From the NCBI GenBank assembly GCA_003255065.1, contig QAOA01008202.1:79289-143288 (forward strand): a DNA stretch of 64,000 nucleotides, given 5' to 3'. Under the pieces are notes generated by a model, which saw only the letters and a list, made by a program, of their open reading frames with translations, ran no database searches and was not told the DNA's origin. Positions 1-12,753 of this stretch are shown here, one piece after another. Source of the stretch: Cercis canadensis. Its lineage: Eukaryota; Streptophyta; Magnoliopsida; Fabales; Fabaceae. Made by a program: the position numbers and the translations under genes. The number at the start of each line of letters is the position of its first letter. The stretch's first letter is position 1.

Positions 1-37
<37 letters not shown>

Positions 38-621
38 GAGAAGCACAAACAAGTGAGAAAAGAGAAAAAAGAATCAAGAATCAAGAATGATGACAAAGAA
101 GAGTTTGTGATTAAGTTTGGGTGAAAACTAGTGTGAAAGTGCTCTAAAATCCTATATTGGTAATGTGTCATAGGTAAGTTGAGCCTCATTGATTATCCTT
201 TACCTCATTTTAACTTTAGCCATTCATTATAAGCTTGAAAAGTCCTTTTGATCTTTGGTGTTGTGACTAGCCTACATTAGTGGAGAGTGGCATGAAAAGT
301 TTGCCTATGGAGTTCCTCATGTTCTTTATTTAGGGGTCTAATTGCATGGGTGAGTATGTATCAATTTATTTGTAATACAAAAGGTCATTTGTCCAGGGTT
401 ACACACACACTCAAGGAGTTTATTAGTGAGGTAGAACTTGCATTTTAATTGATTTATACACTTTCGTGATATGATAAATTTTTCTTGAATTATGATAATG
501 TGTTATCTTTGAGGCCTATTGGGTTAGTAGAATTATATTATCACTCATGCGTCTTAGTTCTTACTTTTTGTTTTGTTTTGTTTTGCTCGAGTACTAGCAA
601 AATATTAAGTTTGGGAGTATT
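1..621 (+). mobile_element. 3' internal end of a Ty3/gypsy retrotransposon
   Basis: No coding frame is visible. The stretch begins with a 32-base A run and ends in a purine-rich tract (607-620, AAGTTTGGGAGTA) directly before the TG that starts the LTR at 622. A CTCGAGTACTAGCAA-like motif before the tract resembles the 3' untranslated end of Tat/Athila-lineage gypsy elements. The rest of the element lies outside the window. Confidence 0.6.
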
Positions 622-1804
622 TGATGAGTAGATTTTATATCTACAAATTGGATGTGAGTGTTTTTCGGTTTGATTCTTGTGTTTTTGTGTTTACTTTCCA
701 AGGAATGAAGTCCAAGATGCTTAGAAGTTGTTTGATCGTGTTTTAAGGATAAAAAGCATGAAAAATGATAATTTTTGCATAGAAGACAGAAAGTAGAGGG
801 CTGCAGCAATACACTGTAGCAGCCAAGACAAATTGGGTCAGAGAAGACAGGGCAGCAGCGCCCTGAGTACTGTAGCACGATTTCTTTGCCACTTCTCCTA
901 GTTTCAGTAGGACTTTGAACCTATTTTGTTTCCTATTGTAATTAAACTTTCTAGGAGCTATAAATAGGTTATTTTAGAACTAGTTTAGGGTTCCAACATG
1001 TTCCAAATATTGAGAGAGCAAGGAGAAGAGATTGAAGGCTTGGAGTTGGAGATTCAATGACGGTTCTTCATCATCACAAGTTTTTTTTTTCTCTTGTTGA
1101 ATAATGTTTAGAATTTGTGTTAGCATGTTTTTATCTTTCGTCATGAACTAATTTTCTTTCTAGGGCTATGATGTAGCCTAACTATGAACAGTTGTAAAAT
1201 TAATCTATGATTTATCTTTTTTACTTGATTATTTATCTCTGTTCTTAATACTTCTTATTGCTTGATCACCAATAAGTTGTTAGGTTAATCACAATGACAC
1301 TGAAAGGAGATTTTTCTATCTATTTCATTGGGTTAGATACCTTAGGTTACATGTAAGATAGGGATATACTTTCATGATCTGTGTAATTAATTCAAGAGAT
1401 CAATAGAATTAATTAAATTTTCCAGTTATTCGTAATTCACATAAGAATATGGTGGGTTCATAACTTAGGAATATTTTCATTTGATATTGGGAGATGCTAA
1501 TGAATAAGTTAGGGAATCTCGTCTAGCAATTAAAAAGATAAATCTAGATTAAGGATTTAAGGAAAAAAATTGGATTAGTTATGGTGAAATTGGAAACCCT
1601 AGATCTTTCGCATCTAAACCTCTATTTGTTTAAGTGTTTTTTTCTTTAAATTATTGCTTGATATACAATTTCCATTATCTAGATAAAATTGGGATAGACT
1701 CAATTTTGGTACTTAGTAGCCATAATCCTCGTGGGATGATACTCTATTCATCATTATATTTCTTGTTCCTGATACATACACTTGCGTGTGATTTTTGTGT
1801 AACA
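622..1804 (+). repeat. Ty3/gypsy 3' LTR (copy 1)
   Basis: Starts TGATGAGTAGATTTT and ends TGTGTAACA, so it has TG...CA ends. It holds the block CCTCGTGGGA followed by an ACTTGCGTGTGA-like end that is typical of gypsy LTRs. Two further copies of the same LTR occur in reverse orientation at 37463-38686 and 60008-60557. They share the segments around AAAATTRRGGTTAA, CCTCGTGGGA and ACTTGC, which supports the boundaries. About 1.18 kb long. Confidence 0.75.
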
Positions 1805-2639
1805 TTACTTTAATTAATTGATCTGCAAGAGCACGTGTGAGTTCTAAAGTAAGCTCAATTGATTACTCAAGAACATCAAACAACTTATGACTGTTAAATT
1901 AATCTCAACTCATCCGTGAATTAATCTCATAACACAAATAGCTATGTATGATTACTAAAGTAATCCGAACTCACTCATAAATTAATCTCTTCACATAAAT
2001 AGTTACATTTGACTACTAAAATAATCTCAAATCACATTAACCTTAATTGACAAATTAGGGTTGAGGATATTTATGTTTTGGTTGAAGGAAAAAATAATTA
2101 AAGAAACAAAATGTACTAACTATTGAAAACAACTATTAACGAGCCATTTAAAACAAGTTAGTTAAATAGGAAATTTTCTTTTGAATTAGTTAAATACAGA
2201 AATGTGAAACGAGTTAGTACATTTTCTTCTATTTTCTTTAAAAAAAAAAAAAATCTCGCTTGCCTCCTTCTCCATCTTCTTCTTCTTCTTAATTAACTTG
2301 AGTGAAAACTAATACCCTTAAATTTGTTTTTCAATATCAAGAAGAATGACAAAAGGTAGTAGATTTCATTTGGACCTATAGTTTCAGTCATTTAGAAAAT
2401 GGAAATGTACATATTGCAAACATATTAAAATTTTGTGGAAATAATTTTTTGTTTTAAGAAACATATTTAATATTCTTTTGGTATAAGTTTAATTTTAAGA
2501 AATTCTAACATTTAAATTTAATTTTAAGAAATTCTAACATAATACTACTTAACAAAACACATACGACAATGCATCAAAATCTAAAATTCATGGTACCTAA
2601 AGAATGGGAATGACTGACCCCCTTTGACTTTTCTCTCCT
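1805..2639. other. AT-rich non-coding stretch with small tandem repeats
   Basis: No gene is seen. At 1834-2035 a diverged unit of about 70 bp (ATTAATCTC...CACAAATAG...TACTAAARTAATC) occurs roughly three times. At about 2490-2542 a 31-bp unit containing TTTTAAGAAATTCTAACAT is duplicated in tandem. A short CTT run lies at 2274-2290. Confidence 0.5.
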
Positions 2640-2831
2640 AGGGTCTACCTAGTGTGGAGCCGTCGTCTCTCTCATAGGCTTTTGCCGTAGTGTGGAGCCA
2701 CTGTCAAGGCATGTCCTTTCTTTGAAGGAGTGCTATGTGATCCATTTTCTCTTCTTTCTGATCTCCTGTGAAATCCAAGGAAGCTATCGAGTACGTCTGG
2801 AGTTATTTTTGTGCGTCTGGAATTTTTGCAG

Positions 2832-3628
2832 ATGGCTACCAACAATCTGCGGGAGGAAGGGGATGAGGAAGTTATAGTTCTGGAAGAGGATGAAATCGCA
2901 GATAGTCTTGATGAATGTAAAAGGAGCCTTATAGGGAAAGTGATTACTGAGAAGACCATCAACACAGGGATCATGCAGTCTGTATTAAATCAAATTTGGG
3001 GAAATCCTAAGGGCTTTAGAGTGGTGGAGTTAGGCAATAAGCTGTATTAATTCTATTTTGATGATGAAGTTGAACTACTCAAAATATTGCGCAACTCGCC
3101 ATGGCTTTACAAGAATAGCTATCTTAGCCTTATGCGCTGGGAGGAAGGAATAGACCCAGGCCAAATGCTTTTCACAAATATCCCAATATGGGTGCAATTT
3201 TGGGGAATACCGAGCTAGTACATCAACGTTGGTGTGGGGAATAAAATTGGGGCGCGGATGGGCAACATGGAGGAGGTGGTCTGTACAAGATGATGGGGTA
3301 CGGGCAGACTATGATGAATGCAAAGATTATTTTTGAGGTGGGGAAACCTTTACTCAGGAGTGTGCGTATGAGAAGAAGAGAAGGTGGTACCTTTTGGGTG
3401 ACCTTTAAATATGAGAAACTACCACAGTTTTGCTATTACTGTGGTATGTTGGGGCATGATGACAAAAATTGTTGCAAGGCTTTGGAGGATGAACTAAAGA
3501 ACCAAGTGAAGGAAACAACTATGGGTGCATGGAAAGTTGAAGCTCCGAAGGAAAGTAGGGAACCGAAGAGGGGTGGAGATGTTCCTAATATGGCACGAAC
3601 TGAAGCTAATGATAACAATAGATATTGA
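2832..3628 (+). pseudogene. LINE ORF1, gag-like protein with zinc knuckle
   Basis: Starts MATNNLREEGDEEV and continues through a DUF4283-type nucleic-acid-binding region (LYKNSYLSLMRWEEG, then IPIWVQFWGIP). In-frame stops occur near 3048 and 3216 and a frame change near 3288. It ends in a CCHC knuckle, CYYCGMLGHDDKNC, at about 3430-3470. This arrangement is usual for the RNA-binding ORF1 of plant L1 elements. It cannot make a full protein. After 3628 about 200 bp are unassigned where the ORF2 endonuclease should start. Confidence 0.8.
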
Positions 3629-3879
3629 TGAGGTAGGATGATAAGTTAGAGTACTGGAACATGTGCCCCGAGTTGACTCAGTCCAGTTGAGTCACATGTG
3701 CCCCGAGTTGCTTATCACTGCATGGATATATCAGAAGTTTGTTTCTGCTGTTTGACGCAGCTGGGTGTAATGCTGTGTGACGTGGCTTGTTCATGGGCTG
3801 TTGCTCCTACACATGAGAGAAGTGGCTGTTGACTATTTTCAGAAATTATTTACTTCTTCACTTCCTTCAAATTTTGATG

Positions 3880-4552
3880 CTGTCACAAATTGTGTTGAAC
3901 CATGAGTTACATATTCTATGAACAATTCCTTGACTACTCCTTTTACCGCCCAGGAAGTTAAAGAAGCTATTTTCTAAATGGGGCCTTTAAAAGCTCCAAG
4001 TCCATATGGATACCCAACACTATTTTTCCAGCAATATTGGCATGTTTTGGGGGATGAAGTGACAAAGGCAGCGCTGGGTTTTCTTAATGGTAGGGTTTTT
4101 TGTGATGATATAAATTTTACCCATGTAGTTTTGATCCCGAAAGTTCTAAATGCTGAAACAATGGCTCAATTCTGTCCTATTAGCCTCTGTAATGTTCTAT
4201 ACAAGATTGTCTTATAGGTTCTAGCTAACGGCTTAAACCTATTTTGCCCTTGGTGATTTCAAAGAACCAAAGCGTTTTTGTCCCAAACTGCCAAATTACA
4301 GACAATGTGTTGATTTCTTACGAGCTCGTTCATGCTCTTAAATTAAAGTGCACAGGGCGAGATGGTTTTATGGCTATGAAGCTAGATATGAGCAAAGCTT
4401 ATGACCAGGTAGAATGGAACTTTTTGGAGGTTATGATGCAGAGATTGGGCTTTAATGACAACTGGATTAGTAAGATCGTGACATGTGTATCCTTGGTATC
4501 CTACTCTATTACTCTAAATGGCTTGCAATATGGGGGTTTTGTTGCTGAACGG
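3880..4552 (+). pseudogene. LINE reverse transcriptase, N-terminal part
   Basis: Family landmarks appear in order: KAPSPYGYPTLFFQQYW, FTHVVLIPK, PISLCNVLYKI, then after a frame change near 4235 NQSVFVPNCQITDNVL, AMKLDMSKAYDQVEWNFLE and VSYSITLNG. The catalytic Asp of motif A (KLDMSKAYD) is present. An in-frame stop lies near 3976 and another at 4215. The frame is cut at 4552 by the solo LTR insertion and resumes at 5094. Confidence 0.85.
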
Positions 4553-5088
4553 TATACTGTTTTAGGGTATAAAATAGTAAGATAACGTTATAACTCGTCA
4601 CTTTAAGGATAAGAAGTCACCACTTTAAAGATAAGAGTTCAAAACAAGCTCACCACTCAAGGAATCCACCAATAGATACATAACTTAGAAAGAAACAACC
4701 ACACAGGTCTTTACTTTTGAAAATCTGAAAACTCTATTTCATTAATCCGAAAATTGTAATATATAATCTTAGAACAACCCTCAAAGAATAGGAAAATAGG
4801 CTATTAAATGCAACTTACAACTTCCAATAAAATGCACTAATAACTAATACTAATTAGCTTTAATGCTTACAAATTCCAAAAGAAATACATTTTGAAAATA
4901 GACATGACCGTATTCCTTGTAATTAGCTAACTAAATAGCCGGTTGAATGATTGACCCAACTAGTGGGCTGGTCATGTGAAAGCTTCTGAGCTTTAACTAC
5001 TTGGACCAATAAACTGAATTGGGCTGAATTCTTGTTTGGCTCGTTTGAATCTTCAAGTGGGCTCACAGTAGGCTGCCCACATGCATCA
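4553..5088 (-). mobile_element. Solo LTR inserted in the LINE
   Basis: Flanked by AACGG on both sides (4548-4552 and 5089-5093), a 5-bp target duplication as made by LTR retrotransposon integrases. Read on the minus strand it begins TGATGCATGTGGGC. A CA end followed by GTATA (4553-4557) closes the other side, so the LTR proper is probably 4558-5088 (531 bp). It has no internal coding region, so the body was lost by LTR-LTR recombination. Removing it restores the LINE frame (ER|GLRQGDPLSP). Confidence 0.75.
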
Positions 5089-5155
5089 AACGGGGGTTTA
5101 GACAAGGAGATCCTTTGTCCCCTTATCTTTCTCTTATTTGTGCTGAAGATTTAAC
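5089..5155 (+). pseudogene. LINE reverse transcriptase, middle fragment
   Basis: A short piece of the LINE between two insertions. It encodes RGLRQGDPLSPYLSLICAED, the conserved block upstream of the YADD box in plant L1 reverse transcriptases. Bases 5151-5155 (TTAAC) are the left target duplication of Copia element A. Confidence 0.85.
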
Positions 5156-5590
5156 TGTTAACCACGTTTAAAGAATGTTAGCTACATTTTGTGTAACTAC
5201 CTAATAGTGGCCCACTATCAGAAATAGTCTTTATCAGATAATGAACATGTGGGATAATTATTCCTATCTCATTTTAGAATTTAAATAAGTTGGTTACAAA
5301 TTTTGTAGTTATCCTGATGGTGGAAGCTACTACAGTCCACTATAAATAGGACAAGATCCCTAACCTAGCATTCACACAGTTCTAATTCACCATCATTCAG
5401 AACATACAGAAACAAAGTATAGGCTAGAAGCATTCTGTCCTGTTCTTAAAGAATGTGAGAAACTCATAAGAGCAAAAGAAGCAATGGCAAGAGGTAAATA
5501 TTTCTTCTGCTAACAATTATTGCTTAACATGTGAAGCATACGTTTATGAACCAGCTTTGTATATGAGACATAAAATGTGAATGTCTAACA
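5156..5590 (+). repeat. Copia A 5' LTR
   Basis: Begins TGTTAACCACG and ends GTCTAACA, matching 11569-12003 along its whole 435 bp. CACTATAAATAGGACA near 5338-5354 looks like the TATA region, so transcription would start within about 30-40 bp downstream. Confidence 0.95.
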
Positions 5591-5592
5591 TT

Positions 5593-5604
5593 TGGTATCA
5601 GAGC
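5593..5604 (+). promoter_or_regulatory. Copia A primer binding site (initiator tRNA-Met)
   Basis: TGGTATCAGAGC lies two bases after the 5' LTR and is complementary to the 3' end of plant initiator Met tRNA, the usual primer for copia minus-strand synthesis. Confidence 0.92.
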
Positions 5605-6935
5605 TAGGTTATGTTTCCTACTCTGCCTTGCCTGCTTCCAGTTTTATTGATTGATGCTTCAACTTAGTTAATTGTTATTTCAATTTTATTATGCCTCTCT
5701 GTTTCGGTTGATAAACTAGTTTAAAATGCATGAACTTGTTTTAACATTTATGGCCGAATATGAGAAGCAAAACCGAAACCATCAATGGTGTTTTCTCATA
5801 AAACCCCAACTTGATATATAATTATTTTCATAAAGTAATTATCGAAATTTATACTGGGGTTTATCATAGGAATAAAAACTAAGAAAAATGGTGTAAAGAA
5901 CACTTAAAATGGGCTAGAAATGGTTGAAAACCATATGGGTACAGTACTGGGTCCAAACCGGGTCGCGTGACCCGTTTTTACAGAGAAACGGGTGAGGAAG
6001 ATGAAGTTTCGCCCATCTAGACAAAGCCCACTCGCGGACCTGGAGAGTGTGAGCGCGTGAAACTCAACCCCTTGGAGATTTTTCACCAAAGTTTGCAGAT
6101 CTTCCTCACTCGCCCAATACTATTTTCTATAAAAGTTTTGGAATTTTTGGATATGTAGAACTGTTTTTCCTCAAAGTTTTGAAACTTTAAAAAATAGAAA
6201 ATATATTGTACTCTTGGATTTTTGGCTTAATATTTTACTGAATGTTCTTTTCATTGTTACCAACATCATACATAAAGTACTCTCCGTGTTAATAAGTATA
6301 GGATGTTGAAATATTTTCTAACCTCTATAATTGCCTATTTAAAAGATTAGCATGAAAAACCAAGATAATTTGACTTTTGGAATAATCAACATAAAGATGA
6401 CTTAGGGTTTATAAAGCAAAGGTCTTATTGGGCTAAAAACATGATAGGACTATTATGTGGGTTATAGACACTAAAGTTGTGGACAATATCACATAAGGTT
6501 AAATTACAATCCTAAAGAGTAGCCAAAGCATCTTTAGGGTTATAGTTCGTGATATTGATCACATAAAGATTTAAACACATAAAATATTCGATTAGCACAA
6601 TATCACATAAAAGTTAAATCATAATCATAAAGAGTAGCCAAAGCATCTTTAAGATTATGATATGTGACATAAATACTAAATTACTAAAGGTTGAATATTA
6701 AAATAATTACTTGGCTCTACAGGGGAGTGATTGTTTTAATAATCTAAATAAGATAGTAGATAATCTAATGAAATATCTACTAGTCTTATTGAATAAAGAA
6801 TATAAATTATATGCATGTATTGTGACCTCTACCCATAGGAAGGTTAGAATTTATATGTAAAGTAATTGTGAATTTTAAGCTTCATAATATTAATATGTGT
6901 CCTTGGTATGTGCAGATTTTCCTACTAGTGCTTAT

Positions 6936-9900
6936 ATGAATAGTAATCCTAATGTTCCAATGTTGACTGGTGAAAATTATTATGACTAGAAAGACCAAAT
7001 CTATTTGACTCTTGGGTGCTGGGATTTAGACTTGGCATTCCGTGTGAATGAGGTACCCCCTCCTCCCACAGAAGAAATTACCCAAGCCTAAAGAGCTCAC
7101 TATGAACAGTGGGAGCGATCTAATCGCTTAAGTTTGATGCTCATCAAGTCTCATATAAGCAAGACCATTAGGGGTTCTATCCTTTAATGTGATACATCTA
7201 TTGCTTATATGAAGGCCCTTGAAGAGCAATTTGTGAGTTTTGATAAGGCATTGGTCAGCACACTAATGAATAAGCTTTCGGGAATGAAGCATGACAAAAG
7301 TAGGAGTGTGCGTGAGCACATTATGGAAATGAAGGATATTGCTTCAAAGCTATCGTCCCATAAGGTTGAGATATCTGAGTCATTCCTTGTGCATTTCATT
7401 CTCAATTCTCTTCCTGCTGAATATGGACCTTTCAAAATCTCTGATAACACACATAAGGATAAAGGTCAATTAATGAACTTTTGACCATGTGTGTTCAAGA
7501 GGAGGAGAGATTGAAGCATGAGACACTTGAAAGTGTTTACCTGGTGGGTCATGATAAGGGAAATGCCAAGAAGGGTAAGAGTGTCTTCGGAAAAGGCAAA
7601 CGCCTTTTAGTGCAGAAACAAAGTGACAACATAAAGGGTGTCATTTCTGCAAAAGGCTTGGGCACATGAAGAGATACTAAGTACAAGAAATGACTCGCCA
7701 AGAAAGGTAATTCTACCTTTACATGTTATGAATCTTGCTTTATAGAAGCACCTAGCAACACTTGGTGGATTGACTTTGGAACCACTAAGGAAACTAGTGG
7801 GAAGTGAACAACAAGGCATCTGTTCAGGAAATCGCATGTGCTCACAAGTGGAAGCTGTAGGGACCTATAGACTTGCCTTGAAGACCGGATTTTATTTAGA
7901 TCTTGAGAACACTTTTTATGTACCTTTTTTTTCTAGGAATTTGATTTCAATTTCCAGACTTACAATTCATGGATATTGTTTTAATTTTCATTGTATTATG
8001 TTGGATATTTTTAAAGATAATAAAATTGTTGGTTCTGGAAGTATGGTTGATAACTTATTCAAGATCAATTTAAACCCTACATTTGAGGCAAGTTTATTAA
8101 TCCTAGATAATACCAATATTGGTGTTAAGCGGACCAAGACAAATGAGAATTCCTCCTTACTATGGCACAGAAGATTAGGATAAATCTCAATCGAAAGGAT
8201 CAAACGGTTAGTAAAAGAAGGGATCCTAAAAAACCTTGGTACTTGTGTAGACTGCATAAAGGGAAAGCAGACTAACAAGTCCTCTAAAGGTACCAATAGG
8301 AGTAAAGAGCTTCTTGAGATCATACATACAGATATCTATGGGCCTTTTCCTACCCCGTGTTTGAATGGTCAAAGATACTTCATCTCATTCATTGATGACC
8401 ATTCAAGATATATGTATCTCTATATTTTGTTTGATAAATCTGAGGCACTTAATGCCTTTAAAGTTTTCAAAACAGAGGTAAAGAAACAAAAGGAAAAGAA
8501 AATCAAGATCATAAGATTAGAGAGGGGTGGAGAATATTATGGCAGATACACAGAAAAAGGACAAGCACCATGACCATTTACTAAATTCCTTCAAGAGGAG
8601 GGCATTATTACTTAATACTCAATGGCTAGCACACCTCAATAGAATGGTGTAGCAGAAAGAAGGAATCGTACCTTAATGGACATTGTGAGAAGCATGGTTA
8701 GAAATTCAAGTCTAGCCATATCCTTATGGAGTGAAGCCTTGAAAACCGTTGTATGTCTTAAATAGAGTTTCATCAAAGGTTGTTCCAAAAACACCTTTTG
8801 AAATTTGGAACAGATGGAAGCCCAATTTAAGACATTTATACATATGGGGTTGTCCAGTTGAAGTAAGGGTATAAAACCCTAATTTGGGAAAACTGGACCC
8901 AAGAACAACAAGTGGTTATTTCATTGGTTATACAGTTAACTCCAAAGGATATAGGTTTTACTGTCCTTCACACACTCCTAGAATAGTTAAGGCTAGAAAT
9001 GTTAAATTTCTTAAGGATCATCAAGATAGTGGGAGTGGGAACACTCAAAATGTGGTATTTGAGAAAACAAGGAAATTACCAGTTATACCTCCATGTATAA
9101 CTAATGTGCTTCCCACTCAAGTTCTTCCTTCTCAAGCTGACATTGAACAACATCAATTGCCACCAAATGAGGATTTCTCACATGTGGAACCCACTAATAT
9201 GGAACTTATTGAACAAGTAGTAGCAGAACCAATTGATCAAGATACAACCGTTCCAAGGAGATCTTCAAGAATTAGGAAACCAACAATTCCTAGTGATTAT
9301 GTTACATACCTCCAAGAAGTTGACTATGATGTTGGATCTAAAGATGATCCAAATATGTTTTCACAAGCAATGAGTGATATAGATTCCACAAAATTGTATA
9401 ATGCCATGAAAGAAGAAATGGAATCTATGACTAGAAACCAAGTTTGGGACCTTGTTGAATTATCGGAAATGGCATCTATAGTAGGATATAAATGGGTCTA
9501 TAAGACCAAAAGGGATCCTTCTGGTAACATTAAGAGACACAAGGCAAGAATTTTAGCTAAAGGATTCACTCAAAAGGAAGGCATTGATTATCATGAAACC
9601 TTCTTTCCAGTATCAAAGAAGGTTTCATTTAGAATAGTCATGGACTTAGTTGCCCATTTTGATTTGGAACTACATCAAATGGATGTGAAAACGGAATTCC
9701 TCAATAAAGAACTTGAGGAAGAAGTATACATGCGTCAATCCGAAGGATTTGAAAGTCAGAAGGGTAGTCACTTGGTTTACAAGTTAAGGAAATCCATATA
9801 TGGGCTAAAGCAAGCATCCCGCCAATGGTATACTAAAGTTCACAATGTTGTTCTCTCTTATGGTTTTATAGAGAACATCGTTGATCAGTGTATATACCTT

Positions 9901-11209
9901 AAGATTAGTAGAAGCAAATTCATATGCTTAGTCCTATATGTAGATGAATTTTACTTACAAGTAGTGACTTAGGACTTTTACAAGAAACTAAGCTATTTCT
10001 TTCTCAAAACTTTTATATGAAGGATATGGGTGAAGCCTCTTATGTCATTGGCATAGAGATTCATAGAGATAGATCCTTAAGGACATTAGGACTATCACAG
10101 AAAGCCTACATTGAAAAAGTTCTGGAAAGATTTAGGATGAAAGATTGTTCATCCATAGCTGCACCCATAGTCAAAGGGGAAAAATTCATTCTACGTTAGT
10201 GTCCCCATAACACATTGGAAAAGGATCAGATGGAAAAGATCCCATATGCTTCACTAGNACAAGCAGTGACTTAGGGCTTTTACAAGAAACTAAGCTATTT
10301 CTTTCTCAAAACTTTTATATGAAGGATATGGGTGAAGCCTCTTATGTCATTGGCATAGAGATTCACAGAGATAGATCCTTAAGGACATTAGGACTATCAC
10401 AGAAAGCCTACATTGAAAAAGTTCTGGAAAGATTTAGGATGAAAGATTGTTCATCCATAGCTGCACCCATAGTCAAAGGGGAAAAATTCATTCTACGTCA
10501 GTGTCCCCATAACACATTGGAAAAGGATCAGATGGAAAAGATCCCATATGCTTCACCAGACCTGTATGCACAAGTCTACACCAGACCTAACATTGCCTTT
10601 GCAGTAAGGATGTTGGGAAGATATCAAAGTAACCCTGACAAGGAGCATTGGAAAGCTACTAAAAGGTTTATGAGATATCTACAAGGAACCAAGGACTACA
10701 GGTTAATGTACAAACATTATGATCATTTGGAAGTGATCGGATATTCAGATACCGATCATAGAGGTTGTATGGACTCTTTAAAGTCCACTTCAGGATATAT
10801 TTTTCTACTAGCTGGAGGAGCTGTATCCTAGGGAAGTAAAATGTAGAGTCTTGTTGCACCATCCACGATGAAAGTAGAGTTTGTTGCATGTTATGAAGCG
10901 ACATCACAAGCAGTATGGCTAAAGAACTTCATATTTGGTCTAAAGATTGTTGGTTCCATTGAAAGGCCACTAAAGATTCATTGTGATAATTCAGTTGCTG
11001 TATTCTTTGCGAAGAATAGCAAGATTGGAGGTCGAACCAAACACATTGATGTAAAGTATCTGATGATCAAAGACAAGGTCAAGGACAAGATTGTTGACAT
11101 TGAGCATATAAGCACCAAGTTGATGATTATTGATCCTTTAACTAAAGGCATGTCGATTAAAGGATTTAAGGATCATGTAGATAATATGGGGCTTGTTAGC
11201 TCAAATTAA
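6936..11209 (+). pseudogene. Copia A gag-pol polyprotein remnant
   Basis: The gag start is MNSNPNVPMLTGENYYD, broken by a stop directly after, then a UBN2-type gag region (7209-7484). Integrase follows (8100-8700: LWHRRLG, HTDIYGPFPT, FIDDHSRYMYLY, GVAERRNRT). Reverse transcriptase is best preserved as a 362-residue frame at 8884-9972 (VGYKWVYKTKRDPSG, KARILAKGFTQKEGIDY, QMDVKTEFLN, YGLKQASRQWY), ending at a degraded YVDE in place of YVDD. RNase H is split at 10319-10831 and 10868-11209 (STSGYIFLLAGGAVS, RTKHIDVKY). Many stops and frameshifts make it non-functional. Confidence 0.92.
9957..10560 (+). repeat. 302-bp direct duplication around an N inside Copia A
   Basis: 9957-10257 and 10259-10560 are nearly identical and separated only by an N at 10258. 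Both encode the same reverse transcriptase stretch (MKDMGEASYVIGIEIHRDR). One copy has TAG where the other has CAG near 10198 versus 10500. The position at an N suggests two unmerged overlapping contig ends rather than a biological repeat. Confidence 0.85.
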
Positions 11210-11568
11210 TTGTTATCATGTCTTGTATTTTTTCTTTGACATTTAGTCATTGTGTAAAAACATAAAGTTATATGCACATTTAAGTTTTATTTTATGACTA
11301 AAGCTTAACCTGTTTTGATCAATAAAGTTGGACCCAGAATGATCTCGTAATGAGCGATTCATAAAGTTTAATGCTTATTTAGAATAATCATACATCGTGA
11401 TACATGGAAGGAAGTGTTTTGTTTATAAGCATGACCGCCGTGATTCATGTATTGAGAGTTTTAATTAAGCATTTTATAACCAACAAAGTGACATTAAGGA
11501 AATTTGGCCAAACTAAAGTTTGTCACAAGGGAATTATTTGATAAAGTCAAGTGGGTCAAATGGGAGAA

Positions 11569-12003
11569 TGTTAACCACGTTTAAAGAATGTTAGCCACGT
11601 TTTGTGTAAATAACTAATAGTGGCCCACTATCAGAAATAGTCTTTATCAAATAATGAACATATGGGATAATTATTTCTATCTCATTTTGGAATTTAAATA
11701 AGTTGGTTACAGATTTTGTAGTTATCCTAATGGTGGAAGCTACTACAGTCCACTATAAATAGGACAGGGTCCCTAGCCTAGCATACACACAGTTTTGATT
11801 CACCATCATTCAGAACATACAAAAACAAAGCATAGGCTAGAAGCATTTTGTCTTGTTCTTAAAGAACGTGAGAAACTCAAAAGAGCAAAAGAAGCAATGG
11901 CAAGAGGTAAATATTTCTTCCCCTGACAATTATTGCTTAACATGTGAAGCATATGTTTATGAACCAGTTTTGTATATGAGATATAAAACATGAATGTCTA
12001 ACA
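11569..12003 (+). repeat. Copia A 3' LTR with preceding polypurine tract
   Basis: 435 bp, TG...CA ends, same length as the 5' LTR. The purine-rich AAATGGGAGAA immediately before 11569 is the plus-strand primer site. The right target duplication TTAAC follows at 12004-12008. Confidence 0.95.
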
Positions 12004-12753
12004 TTAACTGCTCTGTTGAATAATGCTGCTAATATTAATTTAATTAGAACAGCAAGAGCATGTGCTTTAGCCCTTCCGGTTTTTCATATATTTTTTTGCA
12101 GATGATAGTCTCATTTTTACCAAAGCAAATTTGGATGAAGCAAATCAAATTAAGCATATCTTGTAGGTGTATGAAGACAAATCTAGCCAACAGGTGAATC
12201 TGGATAAGTCTGCTATTTTTTTCAGTCCTAACTATAGTCAGGGAGACAGGGACACTACTATGCAGTTATTGGGCATTTTGAACGTAGCTTTCAATGAAAA
12301 ATATTTGGGTCTTCTTACTATGGGTAAAAATAAAAACTACAATTTCCTTTCTTTAAAGGAGAGGGTGTGGAAAAGATTGAAGGGCCGGAAGGAGAAATTA
12401 TTATCGAAGGCGGGCAAAGAAGTCTTAATTAAAGCAGTAGCGCATGCCATCCGTACTTACACCATGAGTTGTTTTAAGTTGTCTAGCTCTTTATGCACAT
12501 AGTTAAATTCGAGGAAGGCTAGATTTTGGTGGGGGAACTTNAGAGGGTGTGGAAAAGATTGAAGGGCCGGAAGGAGAAATTATTATCGAAGGGCAAAGAA
12601 GTCTTAATTAAAGCAGTAGCGCATGCTATCCGTACTTACACCATGAGTTGTTTTAAGTTGTCTAGCTCTTTATGCACATAGTTAAATTCGAGGAAGGCTA
12701 GATTTTGGTGGGGGAACTTTCTAGATGATTCAAAAATCCACTAGCTTAGTTGG
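12004..12753 (+). pseudogene. LINE reverse transcriptase, C-terminal part, with duplication
   Basis: Continues the LINE reverse transcriptase after Copia A: ADDSLIFTKA carries the YADD-type active site near 12100-12125, then [44 protein letters not shown] and CFKLSSSLC, as in other plant L1 proteins. An N at 12541 separates two copies of one segment, 12360-12540 and 12542-12719. The second copy lacks 3 bp. Copia B cuts the LINE at 12753. Confidence 0.85.

Larger units (their letters stand above)
5156..12003 (+). mobile_element. Ty1/copia retrotransposon A, complete but decayed
   Basis: A 6.85-kb element with two 435-bp LTRs, a tRNA-Met primer binding site, a gag-pol remnant, a polypurine tract and a perfect target duplication TTAAC (5151-5155 and 12004-12008). 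Domain order is gag, protease, integrase, reverse transcriptase, RNase H, the copia order. It sits inside the reverse transcriptase of the LINE. The LTRs are very similar with scattered substitutions. A 302-bp direct repeat around an N at 10258 is probably an assembly error. Confidence 0.95.

Noticed and set aside
1834-2040. CRISPR-like repeat-spacer pattern
   Set aside because: Units are diverged, AT-rich and in a plant nuclear genome. It is an ordinary decayed tandem repeat.
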